Positions 45,701 to 58,536 of a stretch of 64,000 nt of DNA are shown piece by piece (the stretch's first letter is position 1; each line of letters opens with the position of its first letter). The notes beneath the pieces were generated by a model that did not search any database, was not told the DNA's origin, and worked only from the letters and a program-made list of their open reading frames with translations. Source of the stretch: Auricularia sp. M13 (lineage: Eukaryota > Basidiomycota > Agaricomycetes > Auriculariales > Auriculariaceae); contig CM073197.1 in assembly GCA_037042915.1 (NCBI GenBank), positions 3,658,001-3,722,000 of the forward strand, written 5' to 3'. Made by a program: the position numbers and the translations under genes.

Positions 45701-48700
45701 GAGGAATGCAGCAGAAAACAACACTTACCTGCTGTGACATGAGTATCTGTTTGATGGACAGGTGGATAGCTTGCGCGTCGCTATCAGTGTCGCTTTCCAG
45801 GATGATGACCGAGACATCGTGCAAGTCGACGCGGAAATCTAAAGCATTTGAGGATGTCGCTGATTGCGATTGAGACTGGGCTTGGGCAGAAACGTCCTGC
45901 TCAACGGGCTTGGAGCTGGGAGTGGACTCTCCGGTGGAGGTGAAGAAGTTCATCAACGCGAATATTGGATCAACCGCAAAGATAACCTGTGGGGAATCGA
46001 CGGTCACGATTGCGAGAGCAGAACTGCTAGGCCCTCCAGACGCAGTATAGAGGATCATAAACTGGTTCCTGTCGTGCTGGGCTGCGGGGATGATTTCTCT
46101 GAAGCGCGAAGGTCCTGGGAACGTGTTGCCCATGGTGAACGATTTGAGTACGACCTCAGCCTCCATTGAGCCATCTGAAAGCATCTTGAGTCGCACAGCG
46201 TTATTGTTAAGAGCAAACCGTGCGATGCCGCAGTTCTTGAGGCTGGCGGTATCCGTCGCGTTCGCGTCGTAAAGGTGGAGCTTGACGGCGCCGATGGTGA
46301 CCTCTAGATCCACTGTGGGCCATGGACGTTGCTCTGCGCTGGCAGATGGAGCAAGCTCAGGTTGCAGATCCGTCGATGGTTGCGTAGCCATGAGCGTATC
46401 ATCTTCTGGACGCGGCGGCGGCGGCGGAGTTGGCGTTGCCGGCGTACTTGACAAGGAAGCTTCAGCAGACGAGTCCAAGGCGAATACACGGGGGATAGAC
46501 TGTAAGAGCGCCAGAAGCAGCTGGTATTGCGTCTGAGTAAGAGCAAGCTTGATGTCCGAAAGGTGCACAGAAACCTTCATATGGTGTGAGGTCAATTCAG
46601 GACGGTAAGCCTTCGCAGTGAGCGCACCCTTGTGTCAGGCAAGTCCATATCACTGTCGCGGTTGATCGCCAGCGGTTGAATAATATCGGCAATTATCTCG
46701 ACGTCGTCCACGACTTTGAGCGTGCTCGGCTCTTCGTTGTAATGCAGCGTCGACGACATCTGAATCCCACGTAAAGAGGCCTTGAACCTGTTTTCGTTCA
46801 TCTCAAAATGATTGCTTGCACCTATCTCGCCGAGCTTGACGGTCAGAACGTCGCGGGGAGCGCGCGTGTTCCACGGGAAGATGACAATGGGTGACTGCAC
46901 ATGAATGTCGAACTTCATGCGCTGCACCTCCAACTCAGATGCGCGTTGGACAGCTGCTTGCGTCGCCGCGTCGTATAGGCCCTTGAGCCGCGCGAGCTTA
47001 ATGAGGAAGGCGTAGATGTCGTGAAGCGGCTTCTCGACAAAGCGGAATTTGAGTGCGCCCGCGTGGAACGTGATCGAGGAATTGACGGTGTCGTTCGCGG
47101 GCTGCTTGCTGATGTCGAAAGTCTCGTAGATGACGTTGGCGACCTCCTTCCCTTCAATGGATAAGAGCTGCGAATTGGCGGGGTCTTTATCCACTTGCGC
47201 GTCGTCGGTCAAAGATATATTCTCGAGGCGCGCCGCAACACGCATGGTAGGGCCGTTGATCAAGACAGTAACGTCTGCTGCGGAGAGCGAGAGCGTTGCA
47301 AACTGACTCGATGCATTGACCAAGAAGACTGAGCCTCGTTAGTTAAGCAAAGCAGACGATACGTAACGCACCCAAGAAGCTGTCGAGCTTGACATGCACA
47401 AACAGCTTGTCCGAGGTTGACGTCTGCTGCTGCGCTGGCCGGGGTTCTGGCAATACGATGGCGGTCGACAGCTCGGAATCTTGTCGCGGGCCGCGCGCAG
47501 GGCGAGAGGACCCATCGTTCCCAGGTACGAAGGTAGACATGATGAAGTTGTAGAGCGTGATCACCGGTTCCGGCTCAGCATGCACGACGAACGTCGAGAG
47601 GGCGACGTCCACGCTCTGGTTGACGCCTTCGAACACAGTCAAGAACTCAGGCGACTCGGCCTGAACGCGCTTGTAGGTGACAGTCAACAGGTCGCGCTCC
47701 TGATTCGCTTCCCCGTCTCGAGACGTTAGGAGCGTCATGGACTGGCCATCTGCTCTGAATGTGTCAACCGAGAGCGACCTACGCACAGGTTCAGTACGGA
47801 GCGACTCAGCAATCAATGACGAACCTCAGCCTGACATCGACTTTCATATCGAACTTCGCAAGCGCAAAGTTCAGCTCGAACTGTTGGAGGACAAGGTCTC
47901 CAAGAGCCTTCTCCTTGCCATCCCGCGCAGCCTGAGCGATCGAAGCCTCAAGCTTGTCGACCTTGAAATTGAACTCGAATGTGTGCTGATGGATATCCGC
48001 CATGGGGCCTTCAGACGCCTCGAAGAACTCTTCGCCGTCGGTGCCTTCTTGTTGCTCCTCATCGTCCTCAATCGTATACTCCTCGGGGCCGAGCGAGAAC
48101 ACCGGCGGCAAGCGGAAGCTTGGACCGGTGGACTCGCCTTCCTTACGCGTCGCTGGTGCAGGCGAAGGAGCAGATGTATCCGAGCCGAGCTTCGGAATGG
48201 CCACGTCGATGAAGCGCATCAGCGCCTTGTACTTGACGTCGGAAAGGTTGGCCTTGAGCGTTGGCAGTCGACCTGACACGCGGAAGCGCGCGAGGTTGAC
48301 AGCACTCGGCAAGATGGACTTATGCAGCGCGAGGTCGATGTTGATGCGCTCGAGGAGGTGGAGGTTTTGGGCTTGAGTGTTCTCGGCGCGCAGGGCGGCC
48401 AGGGAGGAGTCCAGATCGTTGCCAATTACGAACTGGGTTCGACGTCAGCAGCAGACAAAAGCGGCGTGCTCCAATATACATACCTGCGCGGACTTGAGCT
48501 TCAAGAAAAACTTGTCGTACATCAGCGCCTCCAGCTTCTCCAGGTCCTGGTCCGTGAAGACCCGGTTGCGTTTACGCGAGAGCGACTTTAGTGCTGCTTT
48601 ATCCGCCAGATCGCTCTCGACGGAAATGTGACCTGCGTCGACGAGCAGGTGACGGCAGTGGGTGGTCGTGATACTAGATAACACGGTCAGTGCAATCCAC

Positions 48701-51105
48701 GGCGATAAAAAATTGGACCTACTCCTCCGGGATGATGATGATGGGCGCGTTCATATCCAACTTCACGTCCAGGGTCTTGTGGGTCTGCAGCGCGTATTCC
48801 AAGCCCGCGCGCGTTTCGCGCCTGAATCCCTCCAGGGTATTGCTGGCAGCATCCTATAATAGCGATGAGATTCTAGACGCTTTCCGATGCGAGAATACTG
48901 AAAACTTACGAGAAGAGCCTCAACAGACTCAAGTTGGCTTTCCGGAGGATTCAGGAAATTGTACATGGCCTCGACGAACTCCTTGTGGTAGATGATTTCC
49001 ATATAGCGCATCTTGACGGTGAGCGCAGTATCCGCGCGCTCGTCGAGCGGGTTCTTCTCGAACTTGGCGAAGAAGAATCGATTGGAGAATTTGTCGTCGG
49101 CCGTCTCATTCTGGTCGGCCATGCTCATGGCGCGAGTGTGTTCGTCCTTCACGCGCACGATCTGGTGATACGGCGTGTTGTCCGTCGTGCCGTCGAAGAC
49201 AGCGAGGCCGCCGAGCGAGAGCTTGACCTCGAAGTTGTCCGGGCGCTGCACGAAGCCCGCGCGGAAAGAGTCGAAGATGATGCTGAGCACTTCAGCATTT
49301 CGTCCATGCGGGTCGCTGCGCAGTTCGAACGTGCCCTTGTTGAGCTCCGCGCGCACGCGCAGCTTCATCGCGTCGCGCGCAGTATTGAAAGACTCGGCGA
49401 TTGCGGCCTTCTCGTCGTACTCAATAGCGTCGTAGAGCTCCTGGCGCTGCTGCGCCGTCATCGTATCGAAGGTCGTGTCGTCCGACTGCGTCTGGGTGTT
49501 GGAGCTGCCCCACGCCCAGGCGAGCCAGCCGCCGTCGCCGCTCTGCTTGGGCTGCTCGCGGCGCCGGCGCTCCTCAAGCTGCCGCCGCGCCGCCTTGTCC
49601 TTGGATACTTGCGAGCGCGCAATGGAACGATAGAAGCGGATATCCTCGTACGATAGCTTGCGTTCAAGTGCTGCGAGCTCGGCCGTTTCCTCTGCGGAGA
49701 GCTGGGAGACCGTTTGCTTCTTGAACAGCTCGACGTATTTGCGCCTCTCGTCGCGTCGTTCCGCGAAGTAGGCCCACGACCAGCGTTTGTTCTTATCGTG
49801 GACCTCGGCCAGAATCGCGCGGCCTGCAAATCGCAGCAGCGCCTTCGCCCGGTTGGACTGCTCCGCGAGAGGGTCGCGGTACTTGCGATACTGGTTATAG
49901 CGGATGTAGAAGTGGAACATGTCCACCATCGAGATGGCGTCGCGGTATTGCGCGTCGTCGACGCAGACACCGATCGTGTCGAACGACAGGTTCAAGTCGA
50001 TCTTGGGCGTCGACGTGTCCAGGTGCGGGTTGACCACGACCTTGCCGACGCCGGACACGGGCTTGAGGATGAACTGGTGGGAAGGCAGTTTCTCGTCGCC
50101 GCTCTTGGCGATGAGCGAGGTGAACTTTGCGATGGCTTGGTCTGTAGGTAGGCCAGCCAAGCTTTCTGCGTCGGTATCGAAGTAGACGGCCATGGAGTCG
50201 AGCGTCGCGAGCTTGTGCACAGCGTCCTTCGTGCTTTGGATGAACTGAGGCATCCAATCCTCGTTCGTGGAGATAACCGTGAAGCCGGCGAGCGTGACAC
50301 CGGCGGCGAAGGGATGTCCTGGGCAGCTCAGCTTGTCCTCGTACCGGACGTGAATGTTCTTGACGGTGATTTGGATGTTGTTGAGCAGCTTGGTGATCAA
50401 ACTCGCGAGGAAGCCCTGGGACTTGGCGTCCTCTGCGACAGCCTAAGCAGTGAAATCTTACACTTGAGATCGGACGTACCGTTCTCGGCAGGAGCCTTGG
50501 TAGCTTGCTGAATAGCCTCGGCGCTCCTCAGGCGCTCTTGCTTGGCCTCTTGCGAACGTCGTTCATCTTCCTCGGGATCGAACTATCCGAACGTCAACTA
50601 ATGTTTTCATGCGAGCAATACACGGACCTTGCTACCCGCAGCTGGAACAACGAGCAGATAGACGTTGTCGATGTAAATTTCGATGGGCTTCGTGGTGATG
50701 TTGGCCCAGGGTACTTTCAGAGTTAACGTGCCCAAGAATCCTAGTCACAGATTACGATCAGCGCACTCCTAGACTGAAGATGTAGCATACCTTCTTGAAC
50801 GTCGACTGGCAATCTGAATTTGTCAAAAACGCCCTTCTTGAGGCGAAGTTGGGACATCGTGGCGACACCTACGACGATGACGATGGATCAGCGTTGCTAA
50901 ACGGGTGGTTTTCCTGAAAGTGAACGGAATAACCTTGGCCAAGTCCATATTCGAGACCTTTGAGATCGAAGTTCTCGATGTACGGTGCTGCGACAGAATT
51001 AATTACCTGCGCGCGCGGAACGTGTCAGTGAATCCTCGCCGCTCGTGCATGAACGCGCGGACGGACAGTATTTAGAGTATTCTTGATGGGCGTTGAGAAC
51101 CACAT
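39794..51105 (-). CDS. VPS13: VPS13 chorein-type lipid-transfer protein
   Basis: About 36 exons can be chained with GT-AG introns of mostly 42-67 nt; first exons 51105-51067, 51006-50934, 50868-50791, 50740-50628, 50582-50480, 50432-48910. The start MWFSTPIKNTLN with APYIENFDLKGLEYGLGQG is the chorein N-terminus. In order follow the long extended-chorein rod, a DAGHISVES segment, the SHR-BD/VAB region (NSHWEPLIEPW ... KIRNRTGCPMRVW ... YALPIDAVMHN ... YPKMTLKLHAPIELENLLPF), the ATG2-C-like part (NPVGLFTNVSSGVKDVFYEP) and a PH-like end (VLAFWSRRLKLEWDMPFSSV). The predicted product is about 3,100 aa. VPS13 forms a hydrophobic groove that moves bulk glycerolipids between organelles at contact sites and acts in endosome, mitochondria and prospore membranes in yeast. 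The gene looks intact and single-copy in character. Confidence 0.95.
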
Positions 51106-51901
51106 AGTGGTTGCTCTCGTATGGCGTAGTACAAAGCTTGGGTGCGCCCACTGTGACGGAAAGGCTGCAGGTTGGTGGTTGGACGCGGTGGAGATCGTTC
51201 GGCGGCTCCCGGAAGCAGTGATGACGCCGACAGGGGCGCGTGCGAAAATATTTGCACCGTCAGCTCAAATTTCAGATTCCTCGATCTTTACGCCCATATT
51301 CTTCAGACATATACTATGGTGTAGCACTCCAGGTATTTCTCATAGAGGGCCTAGTACCACCGTCTCTCAGTTACAACGGCCGGTATTTGACGTCATCAGT
51401 ACATCACGGTGAGCGGCGTGGCTATACAGAAACCTCCTGAAGTCTGCGCAGGAGTGAGATAAGAGAACTGCGCAGACAACTGCGAGTACATAGTCACACG
51501 TTGTCTTGGTGTATTGGAGGCTCCCAGCATCATAATGCGTGTAGCGAGAGAAATCGGGAATTCATGTTTACAGAGTGTGTACACTGCATGCCACAGTGGC
51601 CCTATAACTGACTGCTATCTGACAACGTGCACACATACCAAGTAGAACTTTGCAGGAGCACCATCGCATCGCTCGTGTCCTGCGGTTTGACTAGACTAGT
51701 CTTGACGAGTCGACCTTGATTCGATACCTTGTACTGGACAAAGACTTTGACGATAGATCCACGAGTTCCAGCATGCATAATCTTGCACACTTTCTATCTC
51801 TTGATATCTGGGGTACGCTCTCGGTTTGACCGGTAGGTTGCTGGAAGAAGCTGAGAAACAACGCGTGTTCGAGCTCCGCCGTTCCCGCCTCAAGCTTCTC
51901 C
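51106..51901. promoter_or_regulatory. VPS13/ZNHIT2 divergent spacer, with a possible minus-strand gene
   Basis: The 800-base spacer serves two divergent genes. Its right part (about 51396-51903, minus) has frames that look protein-like: MEKLEAGTAELEHALFLSFF from an ATG at 51903, then MHAGTRGSIVKVFVQYKVSN and PLWHAVYTLCKHEFPISLAT. Exon joins with consistent phase could not be found, so I do not call a gene. Confidence 0.3.
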
Positions 51902-53182
51902 ATGGACGACGCCCGGGGCGTTTGCGGCGTGTACGTACCAGATTCAACTGTGAGCGTCCTCCGTCTTATTTCTACCCATTCTAGGTGTCGGCGACAAGTT
52001 GCTAAATACGCATGCCCGCGCTGCAATCTTCCTTATTGCTCGCTGTCATGTTTCCGCTCTGAAGTCAGCACGTCACAACGATTGTCAATAGAGGCTTATA
52101 TACGTCACCCTAGGCGCACCTCCAATGCTCTGAAGCCTTCTACAAGAAGGAAGTCGAAGACGAAATCCAGGCAGCACCGAAAACAGCCTCGGAACGACGC
52201 GAAATGCTGGAAATGCTGAAGCGATTCGAAGAGGAGAACGCGCAAGAACAAGAAGGCAGCGACTCAGAAGACTTGGCTACGCGCATTGCGGATCTCGATA
52301 TCGGTCAGTCATTCTATCTTGCTCAGATTTTCGAATTGCTAAATCGGTTCTTTTGCAGACGCCGCTGACCCAGACGTGCTGTGGGCCGCCTTGAATGAAG
52401 AGGAGAAACAACGATTTGCATCTATACTGCGAGACGCAGACGGAGTCGTAGCACAACAGCTACTGGCAGAGGAAAGCAAAGTCATTCCCTGGTGGACCGA
52501 CTACGAGAGCGATGCGCTACCGCCGGCCGATACGCTGCAAGTCGATCCTGTACTGGTCGAAAAAGCACGCGGCACGAAGGGTCCGCCGCTTTTGTATAAC
52601 ATTCTTGGGCTTAGGTACGATGGGCTGAATAGTTGCGACGTCTGTCTGACGACTTTACTCTCAGCCTTGCATACGCGCACACTATTCGAACATATGCACT
52701 ATCCGCACTGTCCACCGCCGACGACGACGCTGCTTTACAACTACTGTCCGAGCTGGCTCCGTTCCTCGTAGAACGGAAGTCAAGCCAGGTCTTCCAGAGC
52801 GTCGAAGAAGCAGTCACCTTTCTCTGGTCTCGTATCGTACCTGTGAGCATCGTTGCAACCTATCTACACGTAGACTAATGCCAATGTCCTGCAGACGAAC
52901 ACGCATATGGTACAACTCCTAGACGACGCGCAGCGCCTCTTACTCCCCGTGCCTGTCTACGACGCCGAAAGCAGCGGCCCTCACCACCGCGCATTGCGCA
53001 TGCTTTCTGATATAAGCAAATCCTACGCTTCGAACTCTTCCAAGCGCAAGCTGAGCCACGTCCCGCCCAAGCTGCTCTTCTACGCCGCACACGTCCTGGC
53101 CCAGCCGCTGCAAGTTTACTCGCTGCTACGACTTGAAATCGAAGCGCAACGCCAGGCATGCGAAACCAGGGATACTGCATAG
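51902..53182 (+). CDS. HIT zinc-finger protein, ZNHIT2-like
   Basis: Six exons (51902-51930, 51985-52063, 52114-52303, 52359-52614, 52665-52842, 52895-53182) give 339 aa. The first two exons must be joined to rebuild the finger: MDDARGVCGVCRRQVAKYAC with PRCNLPYCSLSCFRSEAHLQ and CSEAFYKKEV. This gives the CxxC / CxxC / CxxxC / HxxxC ligands of a zf-HIT domain. Acidic linker, then the ZNHIT2-type C-terminus with LWAALNEEEKQRFASIL, VIPWWTDYESDALPP and a helical tail. ZNHIT2 proteins connect the R2TP chaperone complex with U5 snRNP assembly in animals; the fungal role is inferred. The ATG sits in a CCATGG palindrome. Confidence 0.8.
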
Positions 53183-54078
53183 ACCTATCGTTCAGGGAAC
53201 GACGCCTGGGCCACCGCAGTACTTCGTCGGCCCCGCGCTCCGCGTCGTGGGTCATTATACTTTTCTGCGCCCACTCGCCCAGATATTGTAAGGCGCGGCT
53301 AGCGGTCCTGTCCAAGGGTGAAGTACCCTCAGGACCTGAGCTTGCTTGCAGAGAAACGCTCGCCCAGTCTCCTGGAAGTGCGCTCCAGATCGCTGGCATG
53401 AAGGCTGCTCTCTGGGCATGACGGCGATCTTCTAATATCAACCCAAAACGTTCAAGGCGACTTCCGCTGGAGTTCCGTGAGGCTGCGAAGGGATTCGGCA
53501 CGAGGAAGTAGCGCACCACGTCTATCCACTCTCCTCATTCGTCAGGGTCAACGATGCGGCAACAATATTCACTCCGGCCTTGCAGACTTTCGCATCGGAA
53601 TCTCTCGCATCTGCTGCGTGAGTAGATGTACTTCCAGCACTCCTTCAATGTTAGGAATCCACGTCGATCCCGCGTGCGCAGCCCGTACCTTGCCATCAAT
53701 GCCAATGTTTGCCCCCACGTGAGCATTCCTCCGAAAATCCGGATCGCGGGACCGTGTACATACCCCGCATCGACGCACGGACTCCAGCGCTGTATCTCTT
53801 TCTGCCCTCTCTATCGTCGAACGCGGTCTGCGGGACGGTCTGCAGGGCGACCCGAAGGCAAAATTAGGCTGACTAAGGCCTGAACGAATATCCCATCCCT
53901 CGCGAGAAGCAGGTTGCACCTCCGGTCATATCCACGCGCTCGGTTGCCGACTTCGGTGGGTATTCGATGTTGGTGCCAGCTTGCAACGGCTCCAACATGG
54001 ATATAAATCAAACACGGGTCCTGTCGGCCCCGCCTGCTTTGCATCTGCCCTTTACAGCGTAACGAGCGCGCACGAAGG
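53183..54078. other. No confident gene
   Basis: About 900 bases. Minus-strand frames (for example 53569-53919, with HAGSTWIPNIEGVLEVHLLT; 53195-53520) have fair composition but no recognised domain or consistent splicing. The promoter of the MFS gene must lie at the right end. Confidence 0.4.
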
Positions 54079-56118
54079 ATGGCAGACACTGCGAACGCGG
54101 CGGCGGCGACGACGGACTTGGCGCAGGGTGGGCGCCCGAAGCACTTTCTGCGCAGGTCAGTGCGCCGCCGTGCGGATCGCCATTGAACGTGACACCAGTA
54201 CTGACGCGGACTGTATTCAAGCCATGCGCACGAAGGCGACATCCCTGGCACCGTCAACGTCAAAGCCGTCGGTGCGCGTCACGATCGCATTTCATATTCC
54301 CAGCCACGCTCATAGTGCCTGCAGAGGGTGACGATACGTATCTCGGCCAGGCGCTGTACCCCGTACCTGCGGAGGACCCGAACGACCCTCTGCAGTGGCC
54401 GAACTGGAAGAAAACGATGATTCTCATCGTCTGCTCGCTCTATTCTTTCCTCGGCAACTCAGCGCTCGTCGGGCCGTCGGTATACATTGGCATATACTCC
54501 AACGACTTTGGGGTTACGCCAACCATCGCGTCCAACCTCATTTCGTATCCCAATCTTGCTTTCGGCTTTGGTGAGTGCTGGGTGCTGGGCGCTCGCCGCT
54601 TCGTGACTGACGCGCGGAATGACAGGCTCTCTAATTCTCGTACCATTGTACCTGAAGTTTGGTAGACGGCCTGTCATGTTGGGATCCATCCTCATTGTAA
54701 GCCTACAGGCGTATCTGTGAGAATAGCTCATCTCATCATGTTGCAGTTCATTGCGGGATTGGCGGGCGCCTCGAGATCGACGACCTACGCCGGTCTTATG
54801 GTTGCGCGAGTAATCCACGGCTTTGGCTCGGGCGTATGCGAGGCCCTTCCGGTGCAGCTTGTGAACGACATTTTCTTCCTACACGAGCGTGGCAAGCGCA
54901 TAGGGTATTATACCGGTGCGTGCACCGTCAGGCAATGTCAACTTCAGCCGCCTGACATCTTCCGCAGTATGCCTTTGCCTTGGGTCGACCGGGCCATTAT
55001 ATGCAGGCTACATGCTTGCAGGCGGTTTCTCGTGGCGGCTGTACTTCTATGTCGAAATCGCCTTTGCCGGCGCGCTCTTCATCCTCGCCTTCTTCTTCGT
55101 CGAGGAGACTATGTACAAGCGTGTACTCCCCGCACGGTCCTCTACTCCATCCATCGACGAGGACAATGAAGGCAAGAAGGCGAAGGACGCCGAAGTGAAG
55201 GATGTAGAAAGCTCCAACCACGCAATTCCCGCGCGCAAGACGTTCTGGGAAACCCTCAAGCCATGGAGCTATGTGGACCACGAAGCCGAGTTCTTTATGA
55301 CGATGCTTCGGCCGTTCACATATTTCTTTGTCCCAGCCGTATTCTGGGTCATTACAACGTGAGTAACAGGCATGTCCTTCCCAACTCAGGTTCTGACTGA
55401 GTACATAGGTATGGGATCTACATCGGCCTCGGCGCCCTGAGTATGTTTCCAGTTTTCCGTACCCCTTGGAGGTACTAAGTCGACCGACTCAGCTTTCAAT
55501 TTCACTTTCCCCATCTTGATCACAAGCCCACCTTATAACTGGTCGGAAACGAACAGTGGTCTCATCGCAGTTGCCACGATCATTGGCTACTTCCTTGCCA
55601 TCCCGTTCACAAGTTCCTCGGACAGACTGGCAGCATATCTCACTCGGAGGAACAATGGTATTCGCGAGGCGGAGATGCGCCTCGGTGTCCTCCTGCCAGT
55701 CATGTTCCTCGCACCCGCCGGGCTGGTTTTGTACGGCTTCACCGCCGAGAGGCACCTGCACTGGTTCGGCTACTTCGCAGGCGTCGCTTTGAACCAGTTC
55801 TGCAGCTACTTCTACTTCACATTCACCGTCAGCTACGCGGTGGACTCATACTACGCCAACACGTCCGAGATGCTCATCGCCATGAACCTGGGCAAGCAGG
55901 CCATCTCGTTCGGCATGGGCATCTTCCTGCTCGAGTGGATCATGGAGCACGGATACGCCGTTATGATCGCCGGCGCGTTTGGCTCGCTCGTCCTCGCCAA
56001 CAACCTCGCTGTGCTCATCTTCATCTTCTTCGGAAAGAAAATCCGCATCCTCACCTCCACGACGTGGCTGGCGAAGCTGCACAGGAGCACAATGGGGAAC
56101 CAGCCCATGACACATTAA
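54079..56118 (+). CDS. Major facilitator superfamily transporter
   Basis: Eight exons (54079-54155, 54222-54271, 54316-54570, 54626-54696, 54747-54915, 54968-55358, 55409-55440, 55493-56118) give 556 aa. A hydrophilic N-terminus (with HEGDIPGTVNVKA) leads to about 12 membrane helices: TMILIVCSLYSFLGNSALVG, SNLISYPNLAFGFGSLILV, the GRRPVM loop 2-3 motif, FIAGLAGASRSTTYAGLMVA, CLGSTGPLYAGYMLAGGFSW, then a charged central loop, FTYFFVPAVFWVITT, and C-terminal helices through VLANNLAVLIFIFFGKK. The WPNWKK and DPNDPLQWP segments are typical of fungal DHA1-like drug/polyamine-type transporters. Substrate cannot be told; the protein probably sits in the plasma membrane and works by proton antiport. 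Confidence 0.88.
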
Positions 56119-56340
56119 CTGCATAACGTTGCTTTCGTACACCGCGCGCGTTTTCAGATTGTATTTTGGATCCTGTAACATAGTAGTAAATGAACAAAAC
56201 GGGGAAACGGACAGCGTGTGAGGAACTCGTGATGAATTAGCCAGATTACCAGATATAAAATGCCCGCAGCCGACGACGATATAAACGCAAATAAATGTCG
56301 ACGACCTGAAGGGAGGTCATAGTATTCCTGACGCTTTGCC

Positions 56341-57991
56341 TCACAGCTCGGCGGCTCCGGTGTAACCATGATTTGCCACCGGCTGCGCCTGAGGTGGATA
56401 TGGCTGCAGCATGGAAGGGGGTCTACTTCATATTATTAGTCTCCTCCACTTGTGCGACAATGCACGCACGTGTACTGCTGGTGTTGTGACACAGGTCGGG
56501 GTGAGGGCGTATGCATGTCATAAGGCGTGCCCGGGTTACTGTACATCGAATGTGTGTTCGGCGCCGGGTCTTCACATCACAATCATCGATGAGGTCCAGG
56601 TTTTTGTGCCAGCATACTTACCGTAAAGATTCGGTGCTCCCATATTATCAGACTGAGAGTAAGAATACGGTGAGGACTGATCGACCGATGGTTGGTTCTG
56701 ATGCTGATACGGCTGCGCGTCTCCGAGGAATCCGGGCTGGTGGACCATGGCAGGCTCGTATGCAGGTCGAGCGGTGGTGCGGCGGTGGCGGAGACAGAAG
56801 AATACGAGCACAGCGGCGACGATGCCGATGAATGCGAGCCCACCAATGACTCCTCCGACAATCTACCACCGCCAGTAATGAGATAGAATGTCGGAAGTGA
56901 TAAAAAGCTCACTAACCGCGCCTACTGGTGTGCTCTTCTTCTTGACGGACCCTTGGGCGCCGATGTCGGGCTTCTTCTGATCTGCAGTCGGTGAGACAAA
57001 CGCACGCTCTTTCACAGTATGACCCACTGGCGAGAGTATTCGCGCTCTGCAAATCAAACTCATCTGAGGTGACAACATCGACAAACGCCCACGCCGGAAT
57101 GCGAGTCTGTGCTGGAATCGCGTGGCTGAATCTGTCGGCGGCGTCAATGCGGCTGATGGCGCGCGCGCTACTGAACCCTGCGCGAACCCGCTCTTGTTGA
57201 TGTCGCTTGCAGAACAGTTGGTTATCCAACTAGACCACCTACAGGACCAACGTCTCAGTCTTCTACATAGCCATGCGAAAATTTCGGGCGCGCTTTTGCC
57301 ATTCCGTGCTGCCCTGACATGCACCGCATGCTGCCTCGTGTATCAGCCGGGCTGTCCGCTGGTGCGCCAGTAAAGCACGCACCAGAAACTAGCGAGTATG
57401 TGACTGACGAGCAGGCCTACGCGCGGGACTTCCATGAGTTTCAACGACGGGGAGGCGTGCGGAGCGCTTTACGCACGCATCTGCGAAGGGAAGGCGAGGA
57501 AGCGTGTCAGATGCCATCTCCGAGGCTTCCCTGCGCGAGCAGTAGTACGCACGGCGTTGAAAGCGCTGGGTCGCCTGGGCCAACATAGTGCTGTCCCGCA
57601 GGCAGGGAATTTATATTGAATACTGGACTGTCAGTTTTAGTAGTACTTTTGCATCAAGCATAGGGAATCGCGCACCGGTGTCAATACAGGCGCCCTCGAG
57701 GTAGCTAGGCTGCCATGAGCGCACAATCGGGCACGCAGTTGCGGAACACACGAGGCAACTTGGCAAGGACTTTGAGACAGGGAGTTGAACATCTAATGCA
57801 GCGGTCAACAGTCGTACAAGCTGAAATCGATGCCGCCTCGACATACCCACTCGAATCCAGACATGCATACTGCGTTCGTCTGAGTATCTCGTGGCGTCAG
57901 TACAGCATGCCAGAGTATACAGACTTTTCCCAACCTTCTGCGCGGCTACAAAACGCAGCACGAAGAGCAGCGCCGGCAGGACGACGTTCAT
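56341..57991 (-). CDS. Secreted-ectodomain single-pass membrane protein, mushroom family
   Basis: At least ten short exons. Resolved ones: 57991-57935, 57879-57847, 57792-57752, 57704-57647, 57238-57188, 57125-57016, 56981-56917, 56862-56618, 56422-56341. They encode a signal peptide (MNVVLPALLFVLRFVAAQ), a cysteine-bearing ectodomain (TNAVCMSGFEWMFNSLSQSP, SYLEGACIDTGARFP, then AACGACQG in the unresolved part, WSSWITNCSASDINKS, IPAWAFVDVV), a membrane helix (IVGGVIGGLAFIGIVAAVLV plus FFCLRHRR stop-transfer) and a Tyr/Pro/Gln-rich cytoplasmic tail ending NHGYTGAAEL. The order matches a family widespread in Agaricomycetes without known function. The exon(s) between 57640 and 57240 could not be fixed with certainty. 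Convergent with the MFS gene. Confidence 0.7.
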
Positions 57992-58536
57992 CTTGGAGAA
58001 AGAGCTAAAACTCGGCCAAACACGGACTCGCGCATGCGGAGTTACCGCACCGGGATCGACACGATAATGCACAGCCACCGGTGCCTGAGATGTTATATGT
58101 ACATATGATCAGCATTCTGCGATGCCCCATCCAGCTCCATTCGTTCCGTGCAAGCGGTGACACTCCTTAATCACCATCCCAGGAGATCCCTAATCATTTT
58201 TACTACGAGATTGCATTGCTCGACGAGTTGACCGTCCGAACAGAGTGATATTGTTGAAAAATCCTCTATGACATATACTCCTAGTGAAAAGACATGGCGG
58301 GGTAAATCCCCGTGAAAAGAACCGACGTATGAACAAGAAGAGTCCAGAGCGATAAGAAAGCCTAGCCTAGCGTCGACGGACGCGTAGTGTCAAACGAGAG
58401 ATTACGGACCAAATGAGTGAGTATGCTTAGTGAGAGGGGTTCTCGGAGGAGGTCAGGACCTGAAAGGTCGTGTTGCGGAAGCCCGGCGCGAAATGACTGC
58501 GCTGCTTCGAGATATCCATCGGACCGTGAGAGAAGT
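57992..58536. other. Intergenic, no gene seen
   Basis: About 545 bases between the start of the membrane-protein gene and the 3' end of the CPL1-like gene; no supported feature. Confidence 0.4.

Noticed and set aside
48934-49656. 240-aa plus-strand frame
   Set aside because: Shadow of the large VPS13 exon on the other strand; composition driven by GC-rich codons.
51602-51790. Faint resemblance to ribosomal protein eS28
   Set aside because: eS28 is extremely conserved; only spacing of a few residues matches here, so the likeness is probably chance.
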